Positions 33,267 through 40,773 of a DNA stretch of 64,000 nt are shown in pieces (positions within the stretch are counted from its first letter, which is position 1; each line of letters opens with the position of its first letter). Under the pieces are notes generated by a model. That model was not told where the DNA came from and did not search any database. It saw only the letters and a program-made list of their open reading frames with translations. The translations under genes were made by a program, and so were the position numbers. Source of the stretch: JABDQZ01 sp963801985 (GTDB taxonomy: Bacteria; Pseudomonadota; Gammaproteobacteria; Chromatiales; Chromatiaceae); contig CAWDGV010000009.1 in assembly GCA_963801985.1 (NCBI GenBank), forward strand, positions 114,551 through 178,550, given 5' to 3'.

Positions 33267-34166
33267 ATGTTCACTCTGGTTGTGACAAACAGAAAAGGTG
33301 GTACAGCAAAAACCACAACAGCGGTTAACCTGGCGGCAGAATTTGCCAGGCAGGGTAAACGCTGCCTGTTGATTGATCTTGACCCACAGGGTCACAGCGG
33401 CATGGGACTGGGTTTCAAAGCCCTGCCAGGCACCGCCTCGAACCTGAGCATACTGGCCAACGGCAGGCATTCTCTTAACAGCCTGCTGCACGAAACCAAT
33501 ATTGAAAACCTGTTCTTTATTCCACCTGGCCAACATGAAGCTTCCAGGGTACCCAAAACCGAACGGTTGATGCGCTTCCTGTCACGTAAACAGGTCACCT
33601 CCAAATTTGATATTACGGTGATTGATACCCCACCCAATGCCGGTATTGAACAAACTGCCGCACTGATGGCTGCTGATGGTGTGTTAATCCCGTTCATGCC
33701 AACACCGCTGGGTAAAGCCGGCGTACACCAGTTAATTGAAGACATGAAGACCATCCCCTCCAAAAACGGTTTTCCCAAAATTCATTATGGCTTAATCCCG
33801 ATCATGCTCGATCCACGGGTCAAACTGGACAACCAGGTTCTCAGCGAAATGATCAGTATTCATGGTAATGAAAAGATTCTGCGCGGTGTACGACGCAATG
33901 TCAGGCTTGCTGAAGCTTTTGACGCCGGCCAACCGGTAAACATCTTTGATGCACGTTGCCGTGGCGCGTTTGATTACCATATGCTGGCAGAAGACATAAC
34001 CAGTTTATGGCCAAAAATCCAGCCCAGGCAAACAACACTTTCATTCAGGCAGCAGGCAGAGATCAGAGTTTTACCTACCAGGAAGAAGCCGGCGTCTACA
34101 CCCTCTTCTGGCAGTTCGCATCGTGGTATTCGCCTTAAAGACCGCTGCGTTCAGTGGAATGGATAA
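33267..34166 (+). CDS. ParA-family ATPase
   Basis: 299 residues. Deviant Walker A RKGGTAKTTTAVNLA (residues about 9-17), Walker A' IDLDPQGHSGMGLGF and Walker B FDITVIDTPPNAG define the ParA/Soj group. The C-terminal 45 residues are basic and low-complexity (TRKKPASTPSSGSSHRG), as in ParA-like proteins with added DNA or partner binding. AGGCGGAG precedes ATG 33267. There is no ParB or parS-like repeat nearby, so it is an orphan, perhaps for positioning a protein complex. Convergent with alkC (4 bp apart). Confidence 0.9.
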   Translation: MFTLVVTNRKGGTAKTTTAVNLAAEFARQGKRCLLIDLDPQGHSGMGLGFKALPGTASNLSILANGRHSLNSLLHETNIENLFFIPPGQHEASRVPKTERLMRFLSRKQVTSKFDITVIDTPPNAGIEQTAALMAADGVLIPFMPTPLGKAGVHQLIEDMKTIPSKNGFPKIHYGLIPIMLDPRVKLDNQVLSEMISIHGNEKILRGVRRNVRLAEAFDAGQPVNIFDARCRGAFDYHMLAEDITSLWPKIQPRQTTLSFRQQAEIRVLPTRKKPASTPSSGSSHRGIRLKDRCVQWNG

Positions 34167-34169
34167 AAA

Positions 34170-35252
34170 CTAGTTTACCAGTCCAAAATTATGTTTTGAA
34201 AAAACCCGCCCATTGATTATTAATTCCAGTGAATGTTCACCGGGATAGTAACGGCGGGTAGTTATGGTGCGAAATGAGTGCTGTCTGACAAATGACTTTG
34301 ACCGGCAGTTATATTCAGCCTCACCTAGTTTAAACACCTTGCGACCGGGCATTCTACCGGGACGATAAAAACCAATTGCGTATTCAATACGCAGACGACC
34401 GAGATTCTGCTCATTCCTGCTTTCGAGTTGGAAACTGAAGACCAGTTCCTCTCCTGTTTTTACTCGTCGGGAGACCCGCATATCATGCATCCTCACATGT
34501 TCAGCATACACATAGCCGAACAATTCCAGCACATCCGCATCGCCTGCTTTTAACAGGGTTCTGCAGGCATGTTTTAGCAGACGATCCGTATCAACATTCT
34601 TTCCCAGCCACTGCCTGGCTACCTGTTTCACCAGTTCGGGATGGTCCCTGGAAATATCATTGAGGTTATTGGCAACACTGCGCCTCACGTAGTCACTTTC
34701 ATCCTGTTTCAAATTTTCCAGGATAGGCAGGATTGCTGACGGGTCTTTTTTAAACTCAGGCAAGGCAGTCGCCCATGGCAAACGTGGACGGCAACCTTCA
34801 CTGGCGAGGCGGCGTAAATGAAGATCATCCGAATGGCTCCATTCAAGCATTTGCTGCAGCATTTTGTTGCCGTATTTTTCGATAAAAGGCCTGACTGCAA
34901 ATTCACTGGTTGAATAGACGGTAAAAACAGCCAGGGCATCCATTGAAAGGTCAAATTCCTCCAGGCCGAAAGTCGCCACGTAGTCAGGAAAAACCATGTA
35001 TTCAAAGCCCTTGAACTGCGAGGAAACCGGTTTCAGGATTTCAAGCGTGGTTGCATAGTCCTCGGGCAGGGTTTCGCAAAGCACTTGCGTCAGGAACCTG
35101 ACCCGTTGCTTTAATTCCAGCATTTCCCATTCTGCCGGTTTGAATTTTTCACAAAACCCGTCTGTGTCAAATGCCGGGTATTGCTGGCTTAAAGCCCTGG
35201 CCAATGCTTCCAGAAAGCGTTTGTCATAAAGATTTTTTAGTGCATCAGCCAT
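34170..35252 (-). CDS. DNA glycosylase AlkC-type (HEAT-like) with C-terminal Ig-like domain
   Basis: 360 residues from ATG 35252 (GGAT 9 nt upstream); a TTG at 35267 is the alternative. Residues 1-235 are HEAT-like helices with WSHSDDLHLRRLASEGCRPRLPW, DESDYVRRSVANNLNDISRDHPELV and LKHACRTLLKAG, the AlkC/AlkD lesion-binding surface. Residues about 255-355 are a beta domain (VKTGEELVFSFQLESR, FVRQHSFRTITTRRYYPGEH), the Ig-like extension described for AlkC. It removes alkylated bases such as 3-methyladenine without base flipping. Monocistronic. Confidence 0.88.
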   Translation of the reverse strand: MADALKNLYDKRFLEALARALSQQYPAFDTDGFCEKFKPAEWEMLELKQRVRFLTQVLCETLPEDYATTLEILKPVSSQFKGFEYMVFPDYVATFGLEEFDLSMDALAVFTVYSTSEFAVRPFIEKYGNKMLQQMLEWSHSDDLHLRRLASEGCRPRLPWATALPEFKKDPSAILPILENLKQDESDYVRRSVANNLNDISRDHPELVKQVARQWLGKNVDTDRLLKHACRTLLKAGDADVLELFGYVYAEHVRMHDMRVSRRVKTGEELVFSFQLESRNEQNLGRLRIEYAIGFYRPGRMPGRKVFKLGEAEYNCRSKSFVRQHSFRTITTRRYYPGEHSLELIINGRVFSKHNFGLVN

Positions 35253-35282
35253 TTTATAAAGATCCAAAAGCTGTTCATGTTA

Positions 35283-35368
35283 TAGCCTATTCGGTGAAGA
35301 CGCCGTAAACCCATCCCTGGGGGCTTGCTGACAGCATCCTTACTGTCAACACTTCACCAAATAGGCTA
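35283..35368. repeat. 86 bp palindromic intergenic element
   Basis: Outer arms TAGCCTATTCGGTGAAG (35283-35299) and CTTCACCAAATAGGCTA (35352-35368) are reverse complements except for one base (C-A). Inside, TGACAG and CTGTCA form a second short stem, and a CCCTGGGGG run lies between. The composition resembles structured intergenic repeats (GTGAAGACGCCGT core) that I associate with several gammaproteobacterial genomes. It lies upstream of both alkC (minus) and the MinD-like gene (plus). Confidence 0.65.
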
Positions 35369-35488
35369 CAACACAACCAGCGAGCAAAAAATCAATTACA
35401 ATACAATCGTTTAATGATTTGAACATCAAGTCCGAATCACTATAATTTTGCAGTTAGGGCAACTGAAACCTTTTTAGCCAGGTGTAAC

Positions 35489-36829
35489 ATCGAAACTCAA
35501 ACACTCAAGAATTCAGCCAGGGTCATCACGATAACCAGTGGTAAAGGCGGTGTCGGCAAGACAACCACCTCTGTCAACCTGGCTATTGCGCTGGCAACAC
35601 GTGGCAACAAGGTGTGCCTGTTTGATGCCGATACCGGCCTGGCCAATGTCAATATCCTGCTGGGTCTGGAACCACAATACACGCTGCACCACCTGTTATC
35701 CGGTGAAAAAAACATCAAGGATATTTTAACGGCGGGTCCCCGTGGCTTGCAGATTATACCTGCCGCTTCAGGCATCGCCGAATTTGCCGAGTTAAATGAC
35801 CGGCAACGGCGCGTGTTAACGGCGAACCTGAAAGCCCTGGAAAAGCATTTTGATTACCTGATTATTGATACCGCTGCAGGGATAGATCATACCGTGCAGG
35901 AATTCGTCCACGCGGCACACTGTTCAGTGGTGGTTATCTCACAGGAGCCCACCTCGCTTACCGATGCTTTTGCCCTGTTGCGTGTATTAAAAAGCAAGCA
36001 GGATCCCGGACCGGTCTATGTCATGGTAAACCGGGTTGAAAGCTATGAAGAAAGCGCGGAGATATACAAGCGCTTTGCCATGGCAGTCAGAAAATATCTC
36101 AAGATCACGCCTAAATATATTGGTTATGTCGCTGAAGACCCTGAAGTCAGAAAGTCGATTATCAGCCAGCAGCCAATTGTAATCGCCAAGCCCCACTCTG
36201 CCGCCAGCCGTTGCCTGTATACGCTGGCCAATGGCATTGAAAAACATTTCAAGAACTCGCCGGTCTCAAACAGTTTTGCTGATTACTGGCAAGCCGAAGA
36301 AACATCTTCACAACAAAAGACCGAACAGGTAACAACGCCCCGTCGTAAACAAAACCAGCAACAGTTTCTCGCCGCCCAGGATGCCAAAAAGGGACCCGAC
36401 CTGGGAGATATGATGGATATTCTCAATCGGCAGATAAAGACGACCGATTTAAGCCAGCACCAGGTGGCTCATTCCATTACCAGTCTTATAGAAGGCTTCA
36501 TTGAGAAATTTGATGACTTCCCTTTCGACCCGGAAAAGACGCTCCTGTCTGCATTGGAAAAGGATGACTATCCCAAGAGTACTTTAAGGGGCCTTGTACA
36601 GAACCTCGAAACACTTTATGAAAAACGCTATCACCAGACGATGCGTAACAGCACTGACGAAATGATTCATTTTCTATCCAACAGCGCTGAAGCAGAAGAG
36701 CAGTACCTGCAACTGGCGCAGTTATTAAATCGCGGATACCACCGGCGTTTCAATAAAAACCTGTTTGAAGAAATCAACCTGGTACACAAATCACGCCCCA
36801 GGCTCTACCCTGTTAAGAAGCGACGTTAA
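35489..36829 (+). CDS. MinD/FlhG-like P-loop ATPase with C-terminal helical extension; non-standard start
   Basis: About 446 residues if started at ATC 35489. The frame is open from 35423, contains VITITSGKGGVGKTTTSVNLA with the deviant Walker A, FDADTGLANVNILLG and DYLIIDTAAGID, and so needs a start before 35537. No ATG, GTG or TTG occurs in frame there; the first is GTG 35612, which would delete the P-loop. ATC 35489 follows AGGTG at 4-5 nt and is the best candidate. Residues 1-255 are the ATPase; 256-446 are a charged, helical, Gln-rich extension without a recognised domain (DLGDMMDILNRQIKT, TLRGLVQNLETLYEKRYHQ). FlhG-type proteins place flagella or pili; no flagellar gene is near, but pilU lies 1.5 kb on. 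Confidence 0.82.
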   Translation: METQTLKNSARVITITSGKGGVGKTTTSVNLAIALATRGNKVCLFDADTGLANVNILLGLEPQYTLHHLLSGEKNIKDILTAGPRGLQIIPAASGIAEFAELNDRQRRVLTANLKALEKHFDYLIIDTAAGIDHTVQEFVHAAHCSVVVISQEPTSLTDAFALLRVLKSKQDPGPVYVMVNRVESYEESAEIYKRFAMAVRKYLKITPKYIGYVAEDPEVRKSIISQQPIVIAKPHSAASRCLYTLANGIEKHFKNSPVSNSFADYWQAEETSSQQKTEQVTTPRRKQNQQQFLAAQDAKKGPDLGDMMDILNRQIKTTDLSQHQVAHSITSLIEGFIEKFDDFPFDPEKTLLSALEKDDYPKSTLRGLVQNLETLYEKRYHQTMRNSTDEMIHFLSNSAEAEEQYLQLAQLLNRGYHRRFNKNLFEEINLVHKSRPRLYPVKKRR

Positions 36830-36940
36830 AGCTTCAGCCTGCATGGGCTTTCCAGGCAAATAACCCTGGGCCATATCACACCCAGGTTCCTTCAGACAGG
36901 CAAGTTGCTCACTGGCGTCTACTCCTTTGACTACAAGCAT
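36829..36940 (-). pseudogene. EAL-domain C-terminal remnant
   Basis: About 37 minus-strand codons read LVVKGVDASEQLACLKEPGC then DMAQGYLPGKPMQAEAL, an unmistakable match to the end of EAL phosphodiesterase domains (consensus V-V-A-E-G-V-E-T-x-E-Q-L, G-C-D-x-x-Q-G-Y-L-F-x-K-P). An in-frame TAA (36947-36949) precedes it and no upstream EAL motif follows. Key residues differ from consensus (K for AE, P for F). A decayed fragment between the MinD-like gene and the cytochrome gene. Confidence 0.75.
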
Positions 36941-37048
36941 GAGAATTTAGGCTTCCGCCACGCCTTCCGGGTATCTCTTCAATCGGTCATCAAATAATGC
37001 TACATTTTCCAGTCAGTTTTCCAGAGTTAAGACATTCGGTGCCAAAAA

Positions 37049-38059
37049 ATGAAAATCCAATATTTGCCAGTGTGTGCTCTCTTCCTGTTTCCACTGACTT
37101 CCGTCGCCATGGATACGTCGCCATTCGAGGTGGGGCAGATGCTGACGCCCGCGGAAGCTCATCAGCTGATCGAAAAACAGAAGGCCAGGCCCGTACAACC
37201 CTGGGTCGAGCCGGGCTCGATCGATAACGCAGAAGATCCGGAGCTGGTCAAGTATGGGATCAACCTACTCAGTGATACGGTCAAGACGATTGGTCCCAAG
37301 GTATCTAACCCTGCGATGCGCTATTCTGGCAACTCGCTGAACTGTTCGAGCTGCCACCTGAAAGGGTCTTCCGGGTTACCGGGGACCGCGCCTCATGGTC
37401 TGCCGTTCGTGAATATGATTAATGATTACCCTAACTTCCGTGCGCGCGAAATGACTGTTGGGTCGGCCGAAGACCGAGTGAACGGGTGCATGACGCGTAG
37501 CCAGGGCGACGGCAAACCAATGCCGAAAGGTTCCAAGGAAATGCGCGCGATACAAGCGTATTTCGCATTTCTTGCGCGGGGCACGAAACCGGGGCTGGCG
37601 ATGGAAGGCACCGGGCTTCCGGTTATCGACTTTCCACAACGCAAGGCCGATCCAAAAGCCGGTGAGGTACTGTACGCGCAATTCTGCCTGTCCTGCCACC
37701 AGCCGCAAGGACTTGGCCTGAAATCACCGACCTACGCGCAGGACGCGAGTTACGCCTTTCCGCCATTGGCCGGTCCGGACAGCTTCAATGACGGTGCAGG
37801 CATGAGTCGCCTCAAGAAAGCCACCCGCTTCATTTATGCCAATATGCCGCTAGGCGCAACGGCAAAGACGCCGGCTTTGACTGTGGAACAGGCCTACGAC
37901 ATTGCTGCGTACGTGGAGTCTCTACCACGCACCAACAAGCCGGGGCGCGAGAAAGACTTCCCTGTGGCGGAATTTCGTCCCGCCGATTACCCGGTGCCGG
38001 AATACTTTGATGGAGATGCCGCGGCCCTGGAGAAAGCCAAATATGGTCCGTACGATTGA
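37049..38059 (+). CDS. Dihaem cytochrome c, TsdA-like
   Basis: 336 residues with a signal peptide (MKIQYLPVCALFLFPLTSVA) and two haem sites: CSSCH (residues about 99-103) and CLSCH (about 213-217). Haem 1 context GNSLNCSSCHLKGSSGLPGTAP and the following EDRVNGCMTRSQGDGKPMPK resemble thiosulfate dehydrogenase TsdA, where a Cys ligates haem 1; the Cys in NGC is a candidate ligand. A late Met (YANMPLG) is the likely haem 2 ligand. Periplasmic electron transfer or thiosulfate/tetrathionate conversion is plausible. Base composition is more GC-rich than its neighbours, suggesting horizontal gain. Confidence 0.83.
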   Translation: MKIQYLPVCALFLFPLTSVAMDTSPFEVGQMLTPAEAHQLIEKQKARPVQPWVEPGSIDNAEDPELVKYGINLLSDTVKTIGPKVSNPAMRYSGNSLNCSSCHLKGSSGLPGTAPHGLPFVNMINDYPNFRAREMTVGSAEDRVNGCMTRSQGDGKPMPKGSKEMRAIQAYFAFLARGTKPGLAMEGTGLPVIDFPQRKADPKAGEVLYAQFCLSCHQPQGLGLKSPTYAQDASYAFPPLAGPDSFNDGAGMSRLKKATRFIYANMPLGATAKTPALTVEQAYDIAAYVESLPRTNKPGREKDFPVAEFRPADYPVPEYFDGDAAALEKAKYGPYD

Positions 38060-38139
38060 TGCCGGACCTGGATATATCCAATAACTTTGGGCGGTGATCG
38101 CCCATCAAACCGGCAACCATCTCTGGAAAATCATTTCTG

Positions 38140-38292
38140 ATGTGCCCCATTCAGTTCTGCTTGAGCGACTTCGTGAAAACCTGGTTTATAATCAGTGGTC
38201 CTGTTTGGGCGTTACTGATCCTGGTTATCGTAATCGGTAGCTGGCGCATGGATAGCGCTCTGCAGCAAGCATTATTTTGTTTAAACTATTAA
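38140..38292 (+). CDS. Possible small membrane protein
   Basis: 50 codons from ATG 38140: a short lead, then one strong membrane helix (FIISGPVWALLILVIVIGSW) and a short tail ending at TAA 38290-38292. No clear Shine-Dalgarno. It fills most of the 320 bp between the cytochrome and pilU genes. Either a genuine single-pass peptide or the decayed end of a larger membrane gene. Confidence 0.3.
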   Translation: MCPIQFCLSDFVKTWFIISGPVWALLILVIVIGSWRMDSALQQALFCLNY

Positions 38293-38307
38293 CCTATTCA
38301 CAAAATC

Positions 38308-38324
38308 CTGCTATTCGATAGCAG
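38308..38324. repeat. Short hairpin upstream of pilU
   Basis: CTGCTAT (38308-38314), loop TCG, ATAGCAG (38318-38324): a perfect 7 bp stem, 58 bp before the pilU ATG and just after the small membrane ORF. It could be an operator or a weak terminator; no U tract follows. Confidence 0.4.
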
Positions 38325-38381
38325 TAGAGCTTGCTAAGCTATGCTTAGATTCCAGGAATAATAATATAGAGGGCTCAATTC

Positions 38382-39527
38382 ATGAGTGAAAATACGGAAC
38401 AATCACTTGATGATATCACTCAACACCTGATCATGATGGTCAAACAAAAGGGGTCCGACATGTTTCTGCATGTTGGCGCTCCGATTACCATCAAGGCCAA
38501 CAAAAAATTCATTCGGCTCAAACCCGTTCTAAAAAACGGAGACGTGGAGCGTATTGGTTATAACTTCATGTCGGATGAAAAACGCAAGCTGTTCGAAAAA
38601 CACCGACAGGCAGACTTTGCTATTTCCATTGCCAAGCTCGGTCGCTTCCGAGCCAATATTTTCCGCCAGCGCGGCGAAGCCTCGATGGTTATCCGTTATA
38701 TTGATACCAATGTTCCTACCATGGAGCAATTGAAGTTGCCTGATGTACTGGGCGATTTTGCCATGGAAAAAAATGGCCTGATCATCATCATTGGTGCTAC
38801 CGGCTCGGGTAAATCCACCACGCTTGCAGCCATGATCGACAAGCGCAACACTGACTCGGAATCCCACATCATCACGCTCGAAGACCCGATCGAATTTGTC
38901 CATGAACATAAAAGATCACTGGTAGCACAACGAGAAATTGGTACCGATGTCGATGATTTTAACGATGGTATTATCGCGGCCATGCGTGAAGCACCGGATG
39001 TCATCCTCCTCGGTGAAATTCGTAACCAGGAAACCATGGATTACGGTATGAAATTCGCCAACACCGGTCACCTGGCCTTATCCACCTTGCATGCCAACGA
39101 TGCAGTTTCCGCGATGGACCGTATTATCGGTTTCTATCCCAAGGAAGTGCAGGATTCAGAATGTGTACGTATTTCTGAAAATTTACGAGGCGTGGTAGCC
39201 CAGCGACTGGTGCCGACTGTTGATGGTAAAATGGCTGCGGCCCTGGAGATTATGGTTAACACCCCCAGGATCAGTGAGTTGATCAAAAAACGTGAAATGG
39301 GTGAACTCAAGGGGGCAATCAAGGAAGGCGCACAATACAACATGCAGACCTTTGACCAATCCTTGCTGGCGCTTTACAACCAAAAGCGCATCTCCATGGA
39401 AACAGCCCTGCGCTTCGCGGATTCCAAGACTGACCTTAAACTCGCAATCAAGCTGGCTGAATCTTCACCGGAGGCCGATGATGGTGACCTGGGCGGTTTA
39501 TCACTGATCGATAAAGACGAAAAGTGA
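38382..39527 (+). CDS. pilU: Type IV pilus retraction ATPase PilU
   Basis: 381 residues, the usual PilU length. PAS-like N-terminal domain (residues about 10-110), Walker A IGATGSGKSTTLAAMID (about 139-146), Asp box HIITLEDPIEFVHEHKRS, Walker B VILLGEIRN, and His box TGHLALSTLHANDA. MVKQKGSDMFLHVGAP at the start and the acidic C-terminal tail (SSPEADDGDLGGL) point to PilU rather than PilT. It drives pilus retraction with PilT; no pilT is in the window, unlike the usual pilT-pilU pair. The start ATG follows GAGGG at 11 nt. Confidence 0.9.
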   Translation: MSENTEQSLDDITQHLIMMVKQKGSDMFLHVGAPITIKANKKFIRLKPVLKNGDVERIGYNFMSDEKRKLFEKHRQADFAISIAKLGRFRANIFRQRGEASMVIRYIDTNVPTMEQLKLPDVLGDFAMEKNGLIIIIGATGSGKSTTLAAMIDKRNTDSESHIITLEDPIEFVHEHKRSLVAQREIGTDVDDFNDGIIAAMREAPDVILLGEIRNQETMDYGMKFANTGHLALSTLHANDAVSAMDRIIGFYPKEVQDSECVRISENLRGVVAQRLVPTVDGKMAAALEIMVNTPRISELIKKREMGELKGAIKEGAQYNMQTFDQSLLALYNQKRISMETALRFADSKTDLKLAIKLAESSPEADDGDLGGLSLIDKDEK

Positions 39528-39532
39528 CCCTC

Positions 39533-39799
39533 TCAACCGATAGAAAAACCCGTATAGACCTGGTCTGGCATAGAGTCGCATGTTACCGAAGACACGCTCG
39601 CCAGATCAGGGCCTTGCCATAACCAGTCCTGTAAAATTTGCAGCATCGCGGCTTCACCGCAGGCAACAACTTCCACAGAGCCATTAGCCAGGTTGATCGC
39701 ATGGCCAGTAAGATCCAGTTCCCTGGCTTTATAACGGGTTGAATCCCTGAACCAGACACCCTGCACCCGTCCTGAAACTATGCAACGCATACAAGCCAT
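39533..39799 (-). CDS. acyP: Acylphosphatase
   Basis: 88 residues, one acylphosphatase domain. CIVSGRVQGVWFRDSTRYKA holds the phosphate-binding loop and catalytic Arg; GHAINLANGSVEVVACGE includes the catalytic Asn. It hydrolyses acyl phosphates such as carbamoyl or acetyl phosphate. AAAGGAGA is 5-6 nt before ATG 39799. Convergent with pilU (5 bp apart). Confidence 0.95.
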   Translation of the reverse strand: MACMRCIVSGRVQGVWFRDSTRYKARELDLTGHAINLANGSVEVVACGEAAMLQILQDWLWQGPDLASVSSVTCDSMPDQVYTGFSIG

Positions 39800-39880
39800 G
39801 TTGTCTCCTTTATTGATTTGTCAGGTAAGCTATAGCACAAGATTAACGTAACTTTCGATCATGCAGAATGGCATCGGCAA

Positions 39881-40723
39881 ATGAAATTTGAAAAACACAT
39901 CGATGTAGACAGCCCTGGATAAAACCGCTGTTGATATTCTCAGTGAACAGACATCGCTTTCCCGACAGGCCATCAAGCAGGCCATGCACAAGGGTGCAAC
40001 ATGGTTGACCCGACAAAAGCATACCCAGCGAATCAGGCGTGCGGATAAAATACTGCAAACCGGTGACCAGCTCCACTTTTACTATGATGAAATAGGTACT
40101 TGAACAGCAACCTGGAAAAGCTATTCTGATCGATGATGCCGGCTGTTACAGCATCTGGTACAAACCATCAGGCATGCTGAGCCAGGGTTCCAAATGGGGA
40201 GATCACTGTACGATAAACCGCTGGGCTGAGAAGCATCTCCAGCCCCAGCGGCCTGCTTTCATTGTACACAGGCTTGATCGTGCAACATCTGGCCTGATCA
40301 TTATTGCCCATCAAAAAAAAACCGCGGCAGAATTTGCCAGGATGTTTCAGCAACGACAGGTTGAAAAACATTACCAGGCAATTGTGCATGGGCAGTTCCC
40401 CAATGCTAATAACACTCGATTCAGATCTCGATGGTAAAACGGCTGTTAGCCATGTAAGTACTTTGCAGGTTGATCCGGGAAGCGATCTTTCCCTGGTAGA
40501 GGTGGTTATTGATACCGGCCGTAAACACCAGATCAGAAAACACCTGGCGACTGCCGGTTTTCCTGTTGTCGGTGACCGGCTGTATGGCATTGCAGACAGG
40601 GATGCTGATAACGACCTGATGCTGACATCCAGTTATCTGGCTTTTAAATCACCGGAAGATGGTACTGACAAAAGCTATTCTCTAACGGCCGCACTACTGC
40701 CCTGCATGCCAACTGACGAGTAA
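39881..40723 (+). pseudogene. RluA-family pseudouridine synthase, three frameshifts
   Basis: Reads as one protein only if the frame is changed near 39917, 40099 and 40421. Segment 1: MKFEKHIDVDS. Segment 2: an S4-like RNA-binding part (SLSRQAIKQAMHKGATWLTR and GDQLHFYYDE). Segment 3: YKPSGMLSQGSKWGDH with the catalytic-Asp motif HRLDRATSGLI. Segment 4: VVIDTGRKHQIRKHLA and FPVVGDRLYG to the stop at 40723. All family motifs, including the catalytic Asp, are intact, and two of the three breaks look like one extra base in a short run. Either a recent pseudogene or sequencing error. Confidence 0.8.
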
Positions 40724-40773
40724 CATGAATTAAATTGTAAGCCGGTTTCGGCAACAATGATGGAACTGGCAAT

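Noticed and set aside
33267..36829. ParA plus MinD-like genes as a partition (plasmid or chromosome parABS) system
   Set aside because: They are separated by alkC, no ParB or iterated parS sites are seen, and each looks like an independent ATPase.
39843..40590. Minus-strand frames opposite the RluA-family locus
   Set aside because: The plus strand carries clear pseudouridine synthase motifs across frames; minus frames are low-complexity and unrelated to known families.
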